In this document: piece after piece, positions 49,379 through 59,482 of the stretch | How the letters are laid out: each line of letters starts with the position of its first letter | Position numbering within the stretch: the first letter of the stretch is position 1 | Assembly: GCA_009786025.1 (NCBI GenBank) | Contig: WQUA01000008.1 | Location: 1-62,282, forward strand | Length of the DNA stretch: 62,282 nucleotides | DNA from: Pseudomonadota bacterium | Lineage (GTDB): Bacteria; Pseudomonadota; Gammaproteobacteria; Burkholderiales; Casimicrobiaceae | Reading direction: 5' to 3' | Made by a program: the position numbers and the translations under genes | Notes under the pieces: model-generated | The model's input: only the letters and a program-made list of their open reading frames with translations | The model's database searches: none | What the model was told of the DNA's origin: nothing

Positions 49379-49505
49379 CAGGATGTGGTGGTGCGGCGCC
49401 CGTGTCATTCTCGGCGCTGCTTTCCTTCTATCCCGTTGATGACGCCCGCTGCATCATTGGAGTAAACTTGATGTTTGGACATTCCCTCGCGTTCCGGAAC
49501 ACCCT

Positions 49506-49946
49506 ATGAAAAATTTGCTCTCTGTTGTTTCCATCATCGCGCTGACCGCTGTGGCTTTGACCGGTTGCGCCACCAAATCTGTCGATTCCGAAAAAACGCT
49601 GTCCCTGGTTTACGGCACCGTCGCCACCGAAGCACTTAATGGCGCCGACATCCCGCTCGAGGTCGGCCAGCAATTGGAAGTGCGCTTGCAAAGCAACCAC
49701 TCCACCGGCCACCAATGGGTGCAGACTGAACCGATGCGCGGCATGCTGCGCGACGCCAGCCCACGTTACGAAGTCCCGCCGACGCCGGAAGGCGCAGAGC
49801 CGCGCGCCGGTATCGGCGGAACGGAAATTTTTTCATTCACTGCCGCCCGGCCGGGTGTACAGGTATTGGTGTTTGAATACCGGCGCTCTTGGGAAACCAG
49901 CCAGGAAGCCTCGAAGAGGATCTATTACCAGGTGATCATCCATTGA
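49506..49946 (+). CDS. Chagasin-like (inhibitor family I42) lipoprotein
   Basis: 146 residues. Lipobox signal peptide SVVSIIALTAVALTGC, cysteine near residue 20. The mature domain has the three loops of I42 cysteine-peptidase inhibitors: SNHSTGHQW (NPTTGxxW loop), GIGGTEIFSF (GxGG loop) and YRRSWET (RPW loop). Family members block papain-type peptidases; bacterial ones are thought to guard against host or self proteases. It is the only plus-strand gene in a small gap between btuB and the minus-strand ybeD. Confidence 0.8.
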   Translation: MKNLLSVVSIIALTAVALTGCATKSVDSEKTLSLVYGTVATEALNGADIPLEVGQQLEVRLQSNHSTGHQWVQTEPMRGMLRDASPRYEVPPTPEGAEPRAGIGGTEIFSFTAARPGVQVLVFEYRRSWETSQEASKRIYYQVIIH

Positions 49947-49955
49947 TCTTGCCTG

Positions 49956-50231
49956 TCAAAGCACCACGCTTACCATCGGATGCGCCGTCAGCGCGCGATA
50001 CAGCGTATCGAGTTGTTCTTTGCTCGTCGCGCGTATGGTTGCGGTCAACGACAGATAACGGTTTTCTTTGGAAAGGCGCATCTCCATTGTCGCCGGGTTG
50101 AAGTCCGGTGCATGAGCGACGACAATATCGGCGATGGCCTGCGCGAACCCTTCTGTATTTTTTCCCATCACCTTGATCGGAAAATCGCAGGGGAATTGCA
50201 GCAGTGACTCTTCAGAAACAGTTTCCGTCAT
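49956..50231 (-). CDS. ybeD: YbeD family protein (DUF493)
   Basis: 91 residues with an ACT-like fold: LLQFPCDFPIKVMGKNTEGF, DFNPATMEMRLSKENRYLSLT and LDTLYRALTAHPMVSVVL. YbeD is a small protein of uncertain, possibly regulatory, function, often located near lipB; here it sits three bases after mltD instead, so the usual lipoate context is missing. Confidence 0.88.
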   Translation of the reverse strand: MTETVSEESLLQFPCDFPIKVMGKNTEGFAQAIADIVVAHAPDFNPATMEMRLSKENRYLSLTATIRATSKEQLDTLYRALTAHPMVSVVL

Positions 50232-50234
50232 TGT

Positions 50235-52148
50235 TTAATTCCTGTCGGACTTTGCCACGTTGGTATCAACGCTGCCGGAAATCCGAATCGTTTGCCCGGC
50301 TTGCAAGGCGCTGGCTTTTTTCAGATTATTCCAACGTTTCAGGTCGTCGACGCTGACGTTATAGCGCGGCGCTATATTAAACAACGTATCGCCTTTTTGT
50401 ACTTTGTAATACTGCCCTTTGTTGTAGGCAACCTCCCGCGGTTCATCGCCGCCCGCTCGCGCCGGCGATGGTTTTTCCGCTGTCTGTTTTGCCGCGACTT
50501 GGGTCGGTATATTATGGGATACCCCGCCGGATACCAGTAAACTCTGCCCCACCCGTAATGCTTTGGCGTTCGCCAAATCGTTCCAACGCATCAAGTCCCG
50601 GACGCTGACCCGATAACGGGAAGCAATTCGCCCCAGCGTGTCGCCTTTCTGCACTTTGTAATACGTCGTGTGCGCCGCCATCGCAACGTGCGTACTGGCC
50701 GTATCCGGTGCCGCCGACGGCGACGTTGTATGCGCGGTATCGTTATACACTCCTCTATACACACGAATGTTCTTGCCGACGCGCAGATTCTTCGTGCTCT
50801 TCAAACCATTGAGCCGCATCAATTCTTCCACCGTCGTACCATGACGACTGGCAATCTGCGCCAATGTATCACCGCGCTTGACTTTGTAATACGACGCACG
50901 CCCGGACGGCACGGTGGTAAACACCGCTTTAGTGAGCGACGCTTCCGCCATCCGCGACGGCTGCTCCGCCGGCACCAGTAGCGTCACGCCTTCGCGAGCT
51001 TGAGCACGATGCCCGAGGCCGTTGACCGCCCGCAACGCTTCAAGCGACATGCCGAATTTATTGGCCACCTGCGCGAAGGTCTCGCCTTTTTGCAACCGGT
51101 AAGCCTGCCAGGTCACCAACGGCTGATCGGCCAGTTCCAGTTTCGACGCAAACAGTTCGGCTTTGTCGATCGGCAGCAGCAGCGTAAACTCGTCGGCCCC
51201 GGCGATTACCGGCCGGTTATGTTGCGGATTGAGCGCCAGAAATTCTTCTTTCGACATTTCAGCGAGCGACACCGCCTTGTTGACATCCATCCGCTTCTTC
51301 GTTTTCACCACTGTGAAATAAGGCGCGTCCGGCATATCGGCCAATTCGAGATTGTATTTTTCCGGGTCGCGAATGATATTCTTGACCGCCTGTAATTTCG
51401 GCAGATAATTGGTCGTTTCTTTCGGCAGCTTCAGTGCTTCATACGTTTCTGGCAGACCGCGGGCGCGGTTCTTCGTCTGCGCGCGGGCAACATTACCCTC
51501 GCCGCAGTTATAAGCTGCCAGCGCCAGTTGCCAATCGTTGAAATCACCGTACAGTTTTTGCAGATAATCAAGAGCCGAATCGGTTGCCGACAACACGTTG
51601 CGACGCTCATCGACCCACCAGTTCTGTTTCAGTCCGTAATTCTTGCCGGTGGACGGGATGAATTGCCAAATGCCAGAAGCGCTGCTGCTCGACAAAGCAT
51701 TGGGATTGTAAGCGCTCTCGATCATTGGCAACAGCGCGACTTCCATCGGCATGTGCCGCGCCTGAACTTCGTGAACAATGTGGTAAAGGTACAGGCGGCT
51801 GCGATCAATCATTCGCGCGATGTAATCGGGACGGCTGCCGTACCACTGTTCCCATTTTTCGACCAGCGGCCCTTGTAGATCGGGAATGCCGTAACCGTTA
51901 ACGATCACTTCCCACAAATCGGTTTCCGGCGGCGGCAATTGCTGCAATTCGGCTTGTTGCTCCTGCGTAAATACCGGCTCGTCGGGTTGCGTCGAAGTCT
52001 CGATAACGGGCTCCCTCACCTGCGCGTTTTCAGGCGGTGCGCCAATTTGCTCGGCCGCTTCGGCGGCGATGGGCGGCTGATTTTGAAGAGAAGCGCAGGA
52101 AGAAAGCGCTACGACCGTCAGGGCAACAAGACAACAACGGAACGACAT
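50235..52148 (-). CDS. mltD: Membrane-bound lytic murein transglycosylase D, four LysM domains
   Basis: 637 residues from the ATG at 52148. Lipobox signal peptide SFRCCLVALTVVALSSC. The transglycosylase domain (about 100-290) carries the catalytic glutamate in IESAYNPNALSSSSASGIWQF and the AYNCGEGNVARAQ motif. Four LysM repeats follow, spaced by P/A-rich linkers: RLQKGETFAQVANKFG, VKRGDTLAQIASRHG, VQKGDTLGRIASRYR and VQKGDTLFNIAPRYN. E. coli MltD has two or three, so this is repeat-rich. It cleaves peptidoglycan strands with formation of anhydromuropeptides. Confidence 0.93.
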   Translation of the reverse strand: MSFRCCLVALTVVALSSCASLQNQPPIAAEAAEQIGAPPENAQVREPVIETSTQPDEPVFTQEQQAELQQLPPPETDLWEVIVNGYGIPDLQGPLVEKWEQWYGSRPDYIARMIDRSRLYLYHIVHEVQARHMPMEVALLPMIESAYNPNALSSSSASGIWQFIPSTGKNYGLKQNWWVDERRNVLSATDSALDYLQKLYGDFNDWQLALAAYNCGEGNVARAQTKNRARGLPETYEALKLPKETTNYLPKLQAVKNIIRDPEKYNLELADMPDAPYFTVVKTKKRMDVNKAVSLAEMSKEEFLALNPQHNRPVIAGADEFTLLLPIDKAELFASKLELADQPLVTWQAYRLQKGETFAQVANKFGMSLEALRAVNGLGHRAQAREGVTLLVPAEQPSRMAEASLTKAVFTTVPSGRASYYKVKRGDTLAQIASRHGTTVEELMRLNGLKSTKNLRVGKNIRVYRGVYNDTAHTTSPSAAPDTASTHVAMAAHTTYYKVQKGDTLGRIASRYRVSVRDLMRWNDLANAKALRVGQSLLVSGGVSHNIPTQVAAKQTAEKPSPARAGGDEPREVAYNKGQYYKVQKGDTLFNIAPRYNVSVDDLKRWNNLKKASALQAGQTIRISGSVDTNVAKSDRN

Positions 52149-52261
52149 GAACAGATAACGCAAAATAACCCCCGAAAAAACGCCCGTCCACCCTGAAGAG
52201 CGGCTGATTCTTAATGACAAAATATCCCGGATAGTAGGCGCACTATCGCCAGGCGTCAATA

Positions 52262-53041
52262 TCAGCGAAAACTGTCTTTCCATGCCCGCAGTGCAGCGAA
52301 GGTTTCCGGCGCTGTTGTACATGGTAACCCGCTGTAAGCGTGCGCCGCCGCCCGCACCGCCGGAACGTCAACGCGCAAGAACGGATTGGTTGCCCGCTCT
52401 TCCGCCAGCGTCGATGGCACACTCGGTTTGTCGGCATCACGCAACGCCTGTACCGCCGCTATACGCGCGACCAGCACCGCATTATCCGGCTCGACCACGC
52501 GCGCGAAGCGCAGGTTCGACAACGTGTATTCATGCCCGCAATAGATGCGCGTCGCCTCCGGCAACGCCATCAGCACCGACAACGACTGCCACATCATCGT
52601 TGCCGTTCCCTCGAAAATACGGCCGCAGCCGGCGGCAAATAACGTGTCCCCGCAAAAAAGTGCGGTTTCCTCCGGCGTCTCGATCATGTAGGCCAGATGC
52701 CCCAATGTATGTCCCGGCACCGCCAGCACGCGACACGGCATTTGAAGGCCGGGCAGCATCAACGTTTCGCCGCCGCACAATGGCATTGTGCGCGCCGGAA
52801 TTTTCTCATTTTCCGGGCCATAGACCGACGCTGGACAACGCGTTATCAATGTCGCATTGCCGCCGACATGATCGGCATGATGATGCGTGCACAACACCGC
52901 AGACAAGGTCAGATTCAACGCATCAAGCTGCTCCAGCAACGGCGCTGCATCGCCGACATCCACCGCCACGGCATAGTGGCCATCGTGAACCAGCCAAATA
53001 AAGTTGTCGGTAAAAGCGCAGACAGGGATAATCTCGATCAT
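52262..53041 (-). CDS. gloB: Hydroxyacylglutathione hydrolase (glyoxalase II)
   Basis: Releases D-lactate and glutathione from S-lactoylglutathione, the second step of methylglyoxal detoxification. 259 residues from the ATG at 53041. The metallo-beta-lactamase metal motif is CTHHHADHVGGNA, followed by VPGHTLGHLAYM, FCGDTLFAAGCGRIFEGT and YCGHEYTLSNLRFA, all required ligands. Its start codon overlaps the divergent ATG of the methyltransferase gene. The gloB, methyltransferase, rnhA order matches the mltD-gloB-yafS-rnhA region of enterobacteria. Confidence 0.95.
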   Translation of the reverse strand: MIEIIPVCAFTDNFIWLVHDGHYAVAVDVGDAAPLLEQLDALNLTLSAVLCTHHHADHVGGNATLITRCPASVYGPENEKIPARTMPLCGGETLMLPGLQMPCRVLAVPGHTLGHLAYMIETPEETALFCGDTLFAAGCGRIFEGTATMMWQSLSVLMALPEATRIYCGHEYTLSNLRFARVVEPDNAVLVARIAAVQALRDADKPSVPSTLAEERATNPFLRVDVPAVRAAAHAYSGLPCTTAPETFAALRAWKDSFR

Positions 53042-53822
53042 GAGCGCATCATCGGACTTGCCGCCGGACATGTCAACCTCACCGTCAACCGCAAACCCGC
53101 CACCACCGCCGGAAGCGCCGCATGGCTGGCAGACGCCGCTCGGGCAATACCTGCTGGCTCGCGAGCAAGCCTGGTTTGATCGTACGGTCCCCGATCTCTT
53201 CGGTTTTTATGCGCTGCAAATCGGATTGCCGCAACAACCGCTGCTGGCGCAATCACGCATTCCGCACCGCTGGACGCTCGATTTCGATCCACCTGCCAAG
53301 GTTCGCGCTGATCCGCATGCCCTACCGCTGCCTGATGACGTGATGGATCTGGTCGCAATGCCGCACGCACTCGAATTTACCGATGACCCGCATCAACTGC
53401 TGCGCGAAGCTTATCGCGTGTTACGCCCGGAGGGCCGCCTGTTAATCGTCGGTTTCAATCCTTATTCGCTGTTCGGCATGTGCCAGCGTTTCAACAAAGA
53501 CCGACAGCCGCCGTGGAACGGCCGCTTTCTAAGTGCCTACCGCATCAAGGATTGGCTGGCGCTGCTCGGTTTCGATATCATCGGCGGCGGTTTTGATGTT
53601 TACGCCCCTCCCTTTACGCGCGCCCACTGGCTTACCCGCTGCGATGTCATCGAAAAAGCGGGCGACCGCTGGTGGCCAATCGCTGGCGGCGTCTATTTCC
53701 TGCATGCCGTCAAAAAAGTAGTCGGCATGCGCGTGATTACCCCGGTGTGGCAACGCAACGCCCGTCGCAAAAACTGGGCGGCCGCGCACAAAACGCCGCA
53801 AGGACAAGAAAAACGCTTCTAA
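53040..53822 (+). CDS. SAM-dependent methyltransferase, YafS-like
   Basis: About 260 residues from the ATG at 53040, or 250 from the ATG at 53070. The class I fold is visible but motif I is atypical: ALPLPDDVMDLVAMPHALEFTDDPHQLLREAYRVLRPEGRLLIVGFNPYS (in parts: DVMDLVAMPHALEFTDDP and VLRPEGRLLIVGFNPYSLFG) matches the region after the SAM-binding loop, whereas no GxGxG is seen before it. This matches the YafS family between gloB and rnhA in other Proteobacteria. Substrate unknown. Confidence 0.8.
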   Translation: MSASSDLPPDMSTSPSTANPPPPPEAPHGWQTPLGQYLLAREQAWFDRTVPDLFGFYALQIGLPQQPLLAQSRIPHRWTLDFDPPAKVRADPHALPLPDDVMDLVAMPHALEFTDDPHQLLREAYRVLRPEGRLLIVGFNPYSLFGMCQRFNKDRQPPWNGRFLSAYRIKDWLALLGFDIIGGGFDVYAPPFTRAHWLTRCDVIEKAGDRWWPIAGGVYFLHAVKKVVGMRVITPVWQRNARRKNWAAAHKTPQGQEKRF

Positions 53823-54040
53823 TGAACCGCAAAGAGCGCAAAGAAATTCTCGCGCAAGGAACACGGAGGCCGCAAGTGCGCGCTCTTTCAAGGGAAAGGT
53901 TGAGGTAGGGATGGTTTTTCGTCCCCCTTTTCCACAAGTGAGAGGGGGTATTTTTCTCCACGCCTCTGCGCGAACCGGTTTTCTGATCCCTGGTTCCAGG
54001 CCTTTGATACCTGTTCTATGCGCCCTTTGCGGTTAAAATA
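53823..54040. repeat. Composite intergenic repeat between the YafS-like gene and rnhA
   Basis: Contains AACCGCAAAGAGCGCAAAGA, CACGGAGGCCGC, GTCCCCCTTTTCCACAAGTGAGAGGGGG, CCACGCCTCTGCGCGAA, and worn CTGATCCCTGG and TTTGATACCTG words. These are decayed versions of the modules in other gaps. Confidence 0.5.
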
Positions 54041-54048
54041 AAATAATC

Positions 54049-54498
54049 ATGACCCGTATCGTTGAAATCTATACTGACGGCGCCTGTAAAGGTAATCCCG
54101 GCCCCGGCGGTTGGGGCGCGTTGCTTGTTTTCGGCGAAGCCCGCCGCGAACTTTTCGGCGGTGAAGCGCATACCACCAACAACCGGATGGAATTGCTTGC
54201 CGCTATTGAAGCTCTCGCCGCGCTGACCCGTCCTTGTGTTGTGCGGCTTTATACCGATTCCAGTTATGTCAAGAACGGTATTGAACAGTGGATTCACGAC
54301 TGGAAAAAAAAGGACTGGAAAAGAGGAAAGAACCCGGTCAAGAACATCGACCTCTGGCAAGCGCTCGACCGCGAAGCGTCCCGCCATCAGATCGAATGGC
54401 ATTGGGTCAAAGGACACGCGGGCCACCCCGGTAATGAACGCGCCGACGCGCTCGCCAATCAGGGCATCGAAACCGTTCGGGCAAAGTCCGCGAAATAA
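54049..54498 (+). CDS. rnhA: Ribonuclease HI
   Basis: Degrades RNA in RNA-DNA hybrids. 149 residues. All four catalytic acids are present: D in [17 protein letters not shown] in [14 protein letters not shown] in [15 protein letters not shown], and D in [13 protein letters not shown]. The basic protrusion ([14 protein letters not shown]) is intact. In E. coli rnhA is divergent from dnaQ; here the next gene is the CBS-DUF294 protein on the same strand, and an exonuclease of DnaQ type comes after it. Confidence 0.96.
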   Translation: MTRIVEIYTDGACKGNPGPGGWGALLVFGEARRELFGGEAHTTNNRMELLAAIEALAALTRPCVVRLYTDSSYVKNGIEQWIHDWKKKDWKRGKNPVKNIDLWQALDREASRHQIEWHWVKGHAGHPGNERADALANQGIETVRAKSAK

Positions 54499-54676
54499 GC
54501 GATTGGCGCGAATGTTGTATTATTGCAGCACCCCGGTCGAAAGCGCGCTCCTTCTGTCCGGCTTGCGCTGATCGGTGTAAAGTGGAAAGCCGCATATCCT
54601 TCTATCCGAACAAGCGGCGCCGTTTCTTCAGGGAGGAAGGATTGTTCATCGTCGTACCGTTTTTCGGAGGTCGGTT

Positions 54677-56491
54677 ATGGCAGCAACTCGCTTTGATCTA
54701 TCGCATCCGCCGTTTGATCTGCTGACGTCAGCAGAAGCGGCCGCGTTGTCGGCTTCTGCCGATGTTTTGTTTTTCTGCGACGATCAGCTCATACTCCCGG
54801 CTGGCGGCACGGTTGATTCCCTTTACCTGGTGTTGAAAGGACTGGTGCGCGAGATGGCCGGCGAAGAAATCGTCGGCGTGTACAGCGAACATGAAACATT
54901 CGACTGCCGTGCGCTGGCGACGGGAAAAACCATCCACAGATTCGAGGCGCACGAAGAGGCGCTGCTGTGTACATTCCCCAGACAGGAAGTCCTGGCGTTG
55001 ACGGAAAAGAACCCGGCTTTCGGCGCTTATTTCTTTGCGACGGTGTCCAACAAGTTTGGGCAGTTGGCGCAAAAACGGGATCGTCGGGAATGGCAAAACC
55101 TTTTCACGGCGAAAATCAGCGATGCTGGCTTCCGGAAGCCGGTGTTTATCAACGCAACGGAAACAGTCGCCGACGCGGCGAGGCTTATGAAAGCGCAGCG
55201 CTGCCGTTCCGTATTCGTCCGCGACGGTGAAAAAATCGGGCTTTTTACGACTGGCGATTTTCGTGACATCGTCGCGAACTCCGTTCCCAATACAACGCCG
55301 TTAGGAGAGCGCGCGCAATTTTCGCTGTTGAGCTGCGATAAGGACGATTATCTTTTCAATGCGCTTCTTCTGATGACGCGGCAAAATATTCATCGTATCG
55401 TCGTCACGGAGAATGAAGCCCCGGTCGGCGTACTGGCGCAGGTTGACCTTCTTTCTTATTTTTCCAACCATTCTCATTTGATTTCGCAACAATTAGAAAT
55501 GGCTTCGTCTGTCGGTGATCTCGTCCGGGTAGCACAGGATATGGAAGCATTGGTGGAATCGCTGGCGACACAAGGTATGAAAATGCCGCAACTGGCGCGC
55601 TTGATTCAGGTGTTAAGCACGCGGTTGATGTCGCGCCTTTGGCAGATGGTGGCGTCTCCTGCTGTTTTTGCCGGCAGCGCGTTGCTGGTTTTAGGCTCCG
55701 AAGGGCGCGGCGAGCAGATTCTGAAAACGGATCAGGACAATGCGCTGATCCTCGCTGACGGACTGGATGAAAACGAAGTTGCGCAAGCCGCTGATCATTT
55801 CACAGAACACATGCTTCGATTGGGCTATCCACTTTGTCCGGGCGGAGTCATGATAAGTCGGCCCGGTTGGCGACAAACGGTGCAGGAATGGATTCGAACA
55901 CTTCAACATTGGGCAATGCAGTCACAGGGCGATGCGCTGATGAATCTGGCCATTTTCCTCGATGCGGAAACAGTCAGCGGCCCGCCCGCATGGCTGGCGG
56001 TATGCCGCGACGCCTTGCGCGCCGGCTTGCCCGACGACGATACCTGGTTCGCGCGAATGGCGCGCCCTGTCGAGCAATTCCCGAATCAGAAAGCGGAGGG
56101 CGGTTTCTGGAAGCAGTTGCTCAACCGCGAAGAAAGCGCGCGGCTGGATCTCAAAAAAGCCGGCGTTTTCCCGTTGGTACACGGTATTCGTATTCTGGCG
56201 CTGGAGACGAACGTCATGGCAACCAATACGTTTGATCGCCTCAATGCGCTGGTATCAAAGAACGTTTTGAAGAAAACGCTGGCCGACGATATTTCGGAGT
56301 CGCTGGCTTTTCTGATGCGCTTGCGCCTGGATGCCGGGCTGGAGTCGTTGCGCATCAAGAAAGGTTTAAGTAACGAGATAGATACGGCGTCGCTTTCGAC
56401 GCTGGACCGGGATTTGCTGAAAGATGCGCTGCTGGTGGTGAAGCGGTTCAAGCAGATGATCAACCAGCGCTATCACCTCGACAGGTTCTGA
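54677..56491 (+). CDS. Cyclic-nucleotide-binding / CBS / DUF294 putative nucleotidyltransferase
   Basis: 604 residues with a cytosolic multidomain layout. A cNMP-binding-like beta roll (about 30-135), a CBS pair (about 155-275; VADAARLMKAQRCRSVFVRDG), a DUF294 nucleotidyltransferase-like domain with LVLGSEGRGEQILKTDQDNAL near 335-358, and a DUF294_C helical domain to the end. The GSEGRGE and DQD motifs are those of GlnD-type transferases. The gene has GGAG before the ATG at 54677 and precedes a DnaQ-type exonuclease and the DUF485-ActP pair, an arrangement common in proteobacteria and thought to tie signalling to acetate or other solute transport. Confidence 0.9.
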   Translation: MAATRFDLSHPPFDLLTSAEAAALSASADVLFFCDDQLILPAGGTVDSLYLVLKGLVREMAGEEIVGVYSEHETFDCRALATGKTIHRFEAHEEALLCTFPRQEVLALTEKNPAFGAYFFATVSNKFGQLAQKRDRREWQNLFTAKISDAGFRKPVFINATETVADAARLMKAQRCRSVFVRDGEKIGLFTTGDFRDIVANSVPNTTPLGERAQFSLLSCDKDDYLFNALLLMTRQNIHRIVVTENEAPVGVLAQVDLLSYFSNHSHLISQQLEMASSVGDLVRVAQDMEALVESLATQGMKMPQLARLIQVLSTRLMSRLWQMVASPAVFAGSALLVLGSEGRGEQILKTDQDNALILADGLDENEVAQAADHFTEHMLRLGYPLCPGGVMISRPGWRQTVQEWIRTLQHWAMQSQGDALMNLAIFLDAETVSGPPAWLAVCRDALRAGLPDDDTWFARMARPVEQFPNQKAEGGFWKQLLNREESARLDLKKAGVFPLVHGIRILALETNVMATNTFDRLNALVSKNVLKKTLADDISESLAFLMRLRLDAGLESLRIKKGLSNEIDTASLSTLDRDLLKDALLVVKRFKQMINQRYHLDRF

Positions 56492-56492
56492 T

Positions 56493-57164
56493 ATGCACGG
56501 AAAGCTATGGCAAAACTGGCGGCACCTCTGGCGAATGCGTCGCCTGCAAGAACCCTACCGCTCGTTGTTGAGTGAGGATGACGGCGTTTTGGTCAGCATT
56601 GATTGCGAGACCACCTCGCTTAAAGTCAAAGAAGCCGAGCTTTTGTCGATCGCGGCCGTTCGCATCGAAGGACATCGCCTTTGCGTCAAAGACGCGTTTT
56701 ATACTTTGATCAAGCCGCAGCGGGCGCTCGACCATCAAAATGTTCGGGTGCACGGGCTGCGCCCGCGCGATATTGACACGGGTCTGCCGCTACAGGATGC
56801 CTTGCAGAAATTTCTCCACTTCATCGGCGGCAGAACGCTGCTTGGTTATTATCTTCAATACGATGTTGCGGTGCTGAACAAGCATCTTCGCCCGGTGCTG
56901 GGAGCGGCCTTGCCCAACCGCGAGGTCGAAGTCTCCGGTTGTTATTACGACTGGCGGTTCGCCGATTATCCCGATGGCTATATTGACCTGCGCTGGGAGG
57001 CCATCACCAAAAACCTTCATGTTCCCGCACTTCCGAGGCACGACGCGCTGAACGACGCGATCACGGCTGGTATGGTGTATCTGGCGCTGCAGTCGCGGGG
57101 TTACGGCATATCGTCGGCACCCATACCGCCTCCCTCCCCAAAGCCTCCCGACCAAAGCCCATAG
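56493..57164 (+). CDS. DEDDh 3'-5' exonuclease (DnaQ/PolC-type)
   Basis: 223 residues, starting two bases after the previous stop. Exo I is VSIDCETTSLKVKEAELLSI, Exo II is TLLGYYLQYDVAVLNKHL, and Exo III is LPRHDALNDAITAGMVY, giving D, E, D, H and D. VRVHGLRPRDI precedes it. The first acid pair reads DCE instead of DxE with T, still normal for the fold. It is not the true DnaQ subunit, which would lack the C-terminal proline-rich tail seen here (PPPSPKPPDQSP). Its place between the CBS-DUF294 and ActP genes suggests a signalling or nucleotide-turnover role. Confidence 0.88.
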   Translation: MHGKLWQNWRHLWRMRRLQEPYRSLLSEDDGVLVSIDCETTSLKVKEAELLSIAAVRIEGHRLCVKDAFYTLIKPQRALDHQNVRVHGLRPRDIDTGLPLQDALQKFLHFIGGRTLLGYYLQYDVAVLNKHLRPVLGAALPNREVEVSGCYYDWRFADYPDGYIDLRWEAITKNLHVPALPRHDALNDAITAGMVYLALQSRGYGISSAPIPPPSPKPPDQSP

Positions 57165-57195
57165 AAAAAGCGTATTACTAAAGCATCATTTATAA

Positions 57196-57224
57196 AAATA
57201 CCTCTACACAAAGTAGAGGTATTT
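57196..57224. terminator. Perfect 12-bp hairpin after the exonuclease gene
   Basis: AAATACCTCTAC-ACAAA-GTAGAGGTATTT. The A/T flanks make it terminator-like on both strands. It separates the signalling genes from DUF485-actP, so the two groups may be transcribed separately. The rest of the 245-base gap shows no other element. Confidence 0.55.
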
Positions 57225-57408
57225 ATCCGGCTGAGCAAAACCTTTTTCGTAAAAACAAACACTTGTCGTAAGGCTGTACCATGCGCGCAACAAGTAATTG
57301 CCCTGCTTTTTCTGTGGATAAAAAAATTAGTTGCCGCCGCTATTTCATTGTTCAAAAAACCTGTTAGTCTATCTGCGGGTTAACCCATCATTAACAAGGA
57401 GGAAACAA

Positions 57409-57723
57409 ATGGCCTCGGAATTAACGCGGCGGATTCAACAAAACTCCCAGTATCAGCAGTTGCTCAAAACGCGCGATACCTTGGGTTGGTTTCTGACCAT
57501 TCTGGTTTTTTTGGCTTACTACGGCTTTATTCTGGTAATCGCCTTTGACAAATCGCTGTTTGCAGCACCTATTGCAGACGGAATGACCACCACCTGGGGA
57601 ATACCCGCAGGGTTCGGCGTCATTTTGTTGACAATTATTGTGGTGGCGATCTATGTCAACAAGGCTAACCGGGATTTCGATCGCACAGTGAAGGAAATTC
57701 TTGAAAAAGAGGTGAAATCATGA
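57409..57723 (+). CDS. DUF485 membrane protein (ActP partner)
   Basis: 104 residues from the ATG at 57409, preceded by [26 protein letters not shown] is followed by two membrane helices ([19 protein letters not shown] and [19 protein letters not shown]) and [19 protein letters not shown]485 proteins (YjcH-type) are encoded just before ActP symporters in many proteobacteria and are presumed accessory. The TGA overlaps the actP start by four bases (ATGA). Confidence 0.9.
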   Translation: MASELTRRIQQNSQYQQLLKTRDTLGWFLTILVFLAYYGFILVIAFDKSLFAAPIADGMTTTWGIPAGFGVILLTIIVVAIYVNKANRDFDRTVKEILEKEVKS

Positions 57724-59426
57724 GAGTGATGATGCAAAGAGTTTCCTTGCAAGCGAAAGCCTTCAGGGGGATTGGGTTAAACGCGGCCGCCTTGCTGGCG
57801 ACCATCCTGCCCGGACTGTGTTGGGCGGCAGGAACGATTGAAGAAACACAAAAGCAGGCGACCAACTGGACAGCAATCATCATGTTCTTTGTGTTCGTCG
57901 GGGCGACGCTGCTGATTACCAAATGGGCGGCATCGCGTACCCGTTCGGCAGCGGACTTCTATACAGCCGGCGGCGGCATCACCGGCTTCCAGAACGGTTT
58001 GGCGATCGGCGGCGACTACATGTCGGCAGCGTCCTTTCTGGGGATTTCCGCAGCGGTGATGGCGACCGGCTTTGATGGTTTGATTTATGCGATCGGTTTT
58101 CAGGTGGGTTGGCCGTTGATCACCTTCCTGATGGCAGAACGGTTGCGTAACCTGGGACGGTTTACCTTCGCTGACGTGCTGGCCTACCGGCTCAAGCAGA
58201 CGCCTATTCGGGTCTTCGCGGCGTCGGGAACGCTGGTAGTGGTGTTGTTCTACCTGATTGCGCAGATGGTAGGCGCGGGACAGCTTATTAAACTGCTGTT
58301 CGGTCTGGATTACATCTACGCCGTCATTATCGTCGGCGCGTTGATGATGATCTATGTATTGTTCGGTGGGATGACCGCAACGACCTGGGTGCAGATCATC
58401 AAAGCGTGTATGCTGCTCGGCGGCGCGACGTTTATGGCGTTCATGGTCTTGTGGAACTACGGCTTCAGCCCGGAGAAACTCTTTACGGCTGCGGTCGATG
58501 TCAAGAAGAGCGCGTCGATCATGGGACCGGGCGGATTCGTCAAAGACCCCATCTCCGCGATTTCCCTGGGGATAGCGCTGATGTTCGGTACGGCCGGCCT
58601 GCCGCACATCCTGATGCGTTTCTTCACCGTACCTGACGCCAAACAGGCAAGAAAGAGCGTGCTGTGGGCGACGACCTGGATCGGTTATTTCTACATCCTG
58701 ACCTTCATCATCGGCTTTGGCGCTATCGTTTTCGTCAGCAAGAATCCTGACTACCTCGACGCGAACGGCGTGTTGCGCGGCGGCGCCAATATGGCTGCTG
58801 TGCATCTGGCCAATGCGGTCGGCGGCAATGCCTTCCTCGGCTTCATGTCGGCAGTGGCTTTCGCGACGATTCTTGCCGTGGTGGCAGGGCTGACGCTTTC
58901 CGGCGCCTCGGCAGTGTCGCACGACTTGTATGCGTCGGCGATCAAGAAGGGGACGGCTACGTCGCAACAAGAGCTGCGGGTCTCCAAATTAACCACCGTT
59001 GTTCTCGCCGTCATTGCAATCTTCCTCGGCGTGGTGTTCGAGAAACAGAACGTTGCCTACATGGTGGCGCTGGCCTTCACGATCGCGGCGTCGGCCAACT
59101 TCCCGGCATTGTTCCTCTCGATCCTGTGGAAGGGATGCACGACCAAAGGCGCGGTTATCGGCGGTTTCATCGGCCTGATCTCGGCGTTGGTGATGACCGT
59201 GCTGTCAGCGGCTGTTTGGGAAGCGACTTTGGGTAATCCCAAAGGCAGCGCACCGTTCCCCTACACCTCAGCGGCGATCTTCTCCATGCCGTTGGCGTTC
59301 TTAAGCATCTGGATCATTTCGCTGCTTGATCGCAGCGGCCAGGCGCAGCAGGAACGGGAAGCCTTTGAAGATCAGAAGGTTCGTTCGGAAACAGGGCTGG
59401 GCGCGTTCAAAGCAGCGATGCATTGA
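57720..59426 (+). CDS. actP: Cation/acetate symporter ActP
   Basis: A sodium:solute symporter of 568 residues with a signal-like N-terminus and about 13 membrane helices. The family signature [35 protein letters not shown] (in part: [12 protein letters not shown]) lies near residue 95, and [24 protein letters not shown] near 295 is diagnostic of acetate/short-chain carboxylate transporters. A perfect Rho-independent terminator follows at 59483. Together with DUF485 it supports acetate uptake. Confidence 0.95.
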   Translation: MRVMMQRVSLQAKAFRGIGLNAAALLATILPGLCWAAGTIEETQKQATNWTAIIMFFVFVGATLLITKWAASRTRSAADFYTAGGGITGFQNGLAIGGDYMSAASFLGISAAVMATGFDGLIYAIGFQVGWPLITFLMAERLRNLGRFTFADVLAYRLKQTPIRVFAASGTLVVVLFYLIAQMVGAGQLIKLLFGLDYIYAVIIVGALMMIYVLFGGMTATTWVQIIKACMLLGGATFMAFMVLWNYGFSPEKLFTAAVDVKKSASIMGPGGFVKDPISAISLGIALMFGTAGLPHILMRFFTVPDAKQARKSVLWATTWIGYFYILTFIIGFGAIVFVSKNPDYLDANGVLRGGANMAAVHLANAVGGNAFLGFMSAVAFATILAVVAGLTLSGASAVSHDLYASAIKKGTATSQQELRVSKLTTVVLAVIAIFLGVVFEKQNVAYMVALAFTIAASANFPALFLSILWKGCTTKGAVIGGFIGLISALVMTVLSAAVWEATLGNPKGSAPFPYTSAAIFSMPLAFLSIWIISLLDRSGQAQQEREAFEDQKVRSETGLGAFKAAMH

Positions 59427-59482
59427 ACACGTCACTGCGTCAGCATTGGCTGATGCAGCATCACAGACTGTTAGTAGTGCCC

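Noticed and set aside
57777-58970. Minus-strand 397-codon frame
   Set aside because: It is the antisense of actP; rich in H, R, Q as expected for a shadow frame.
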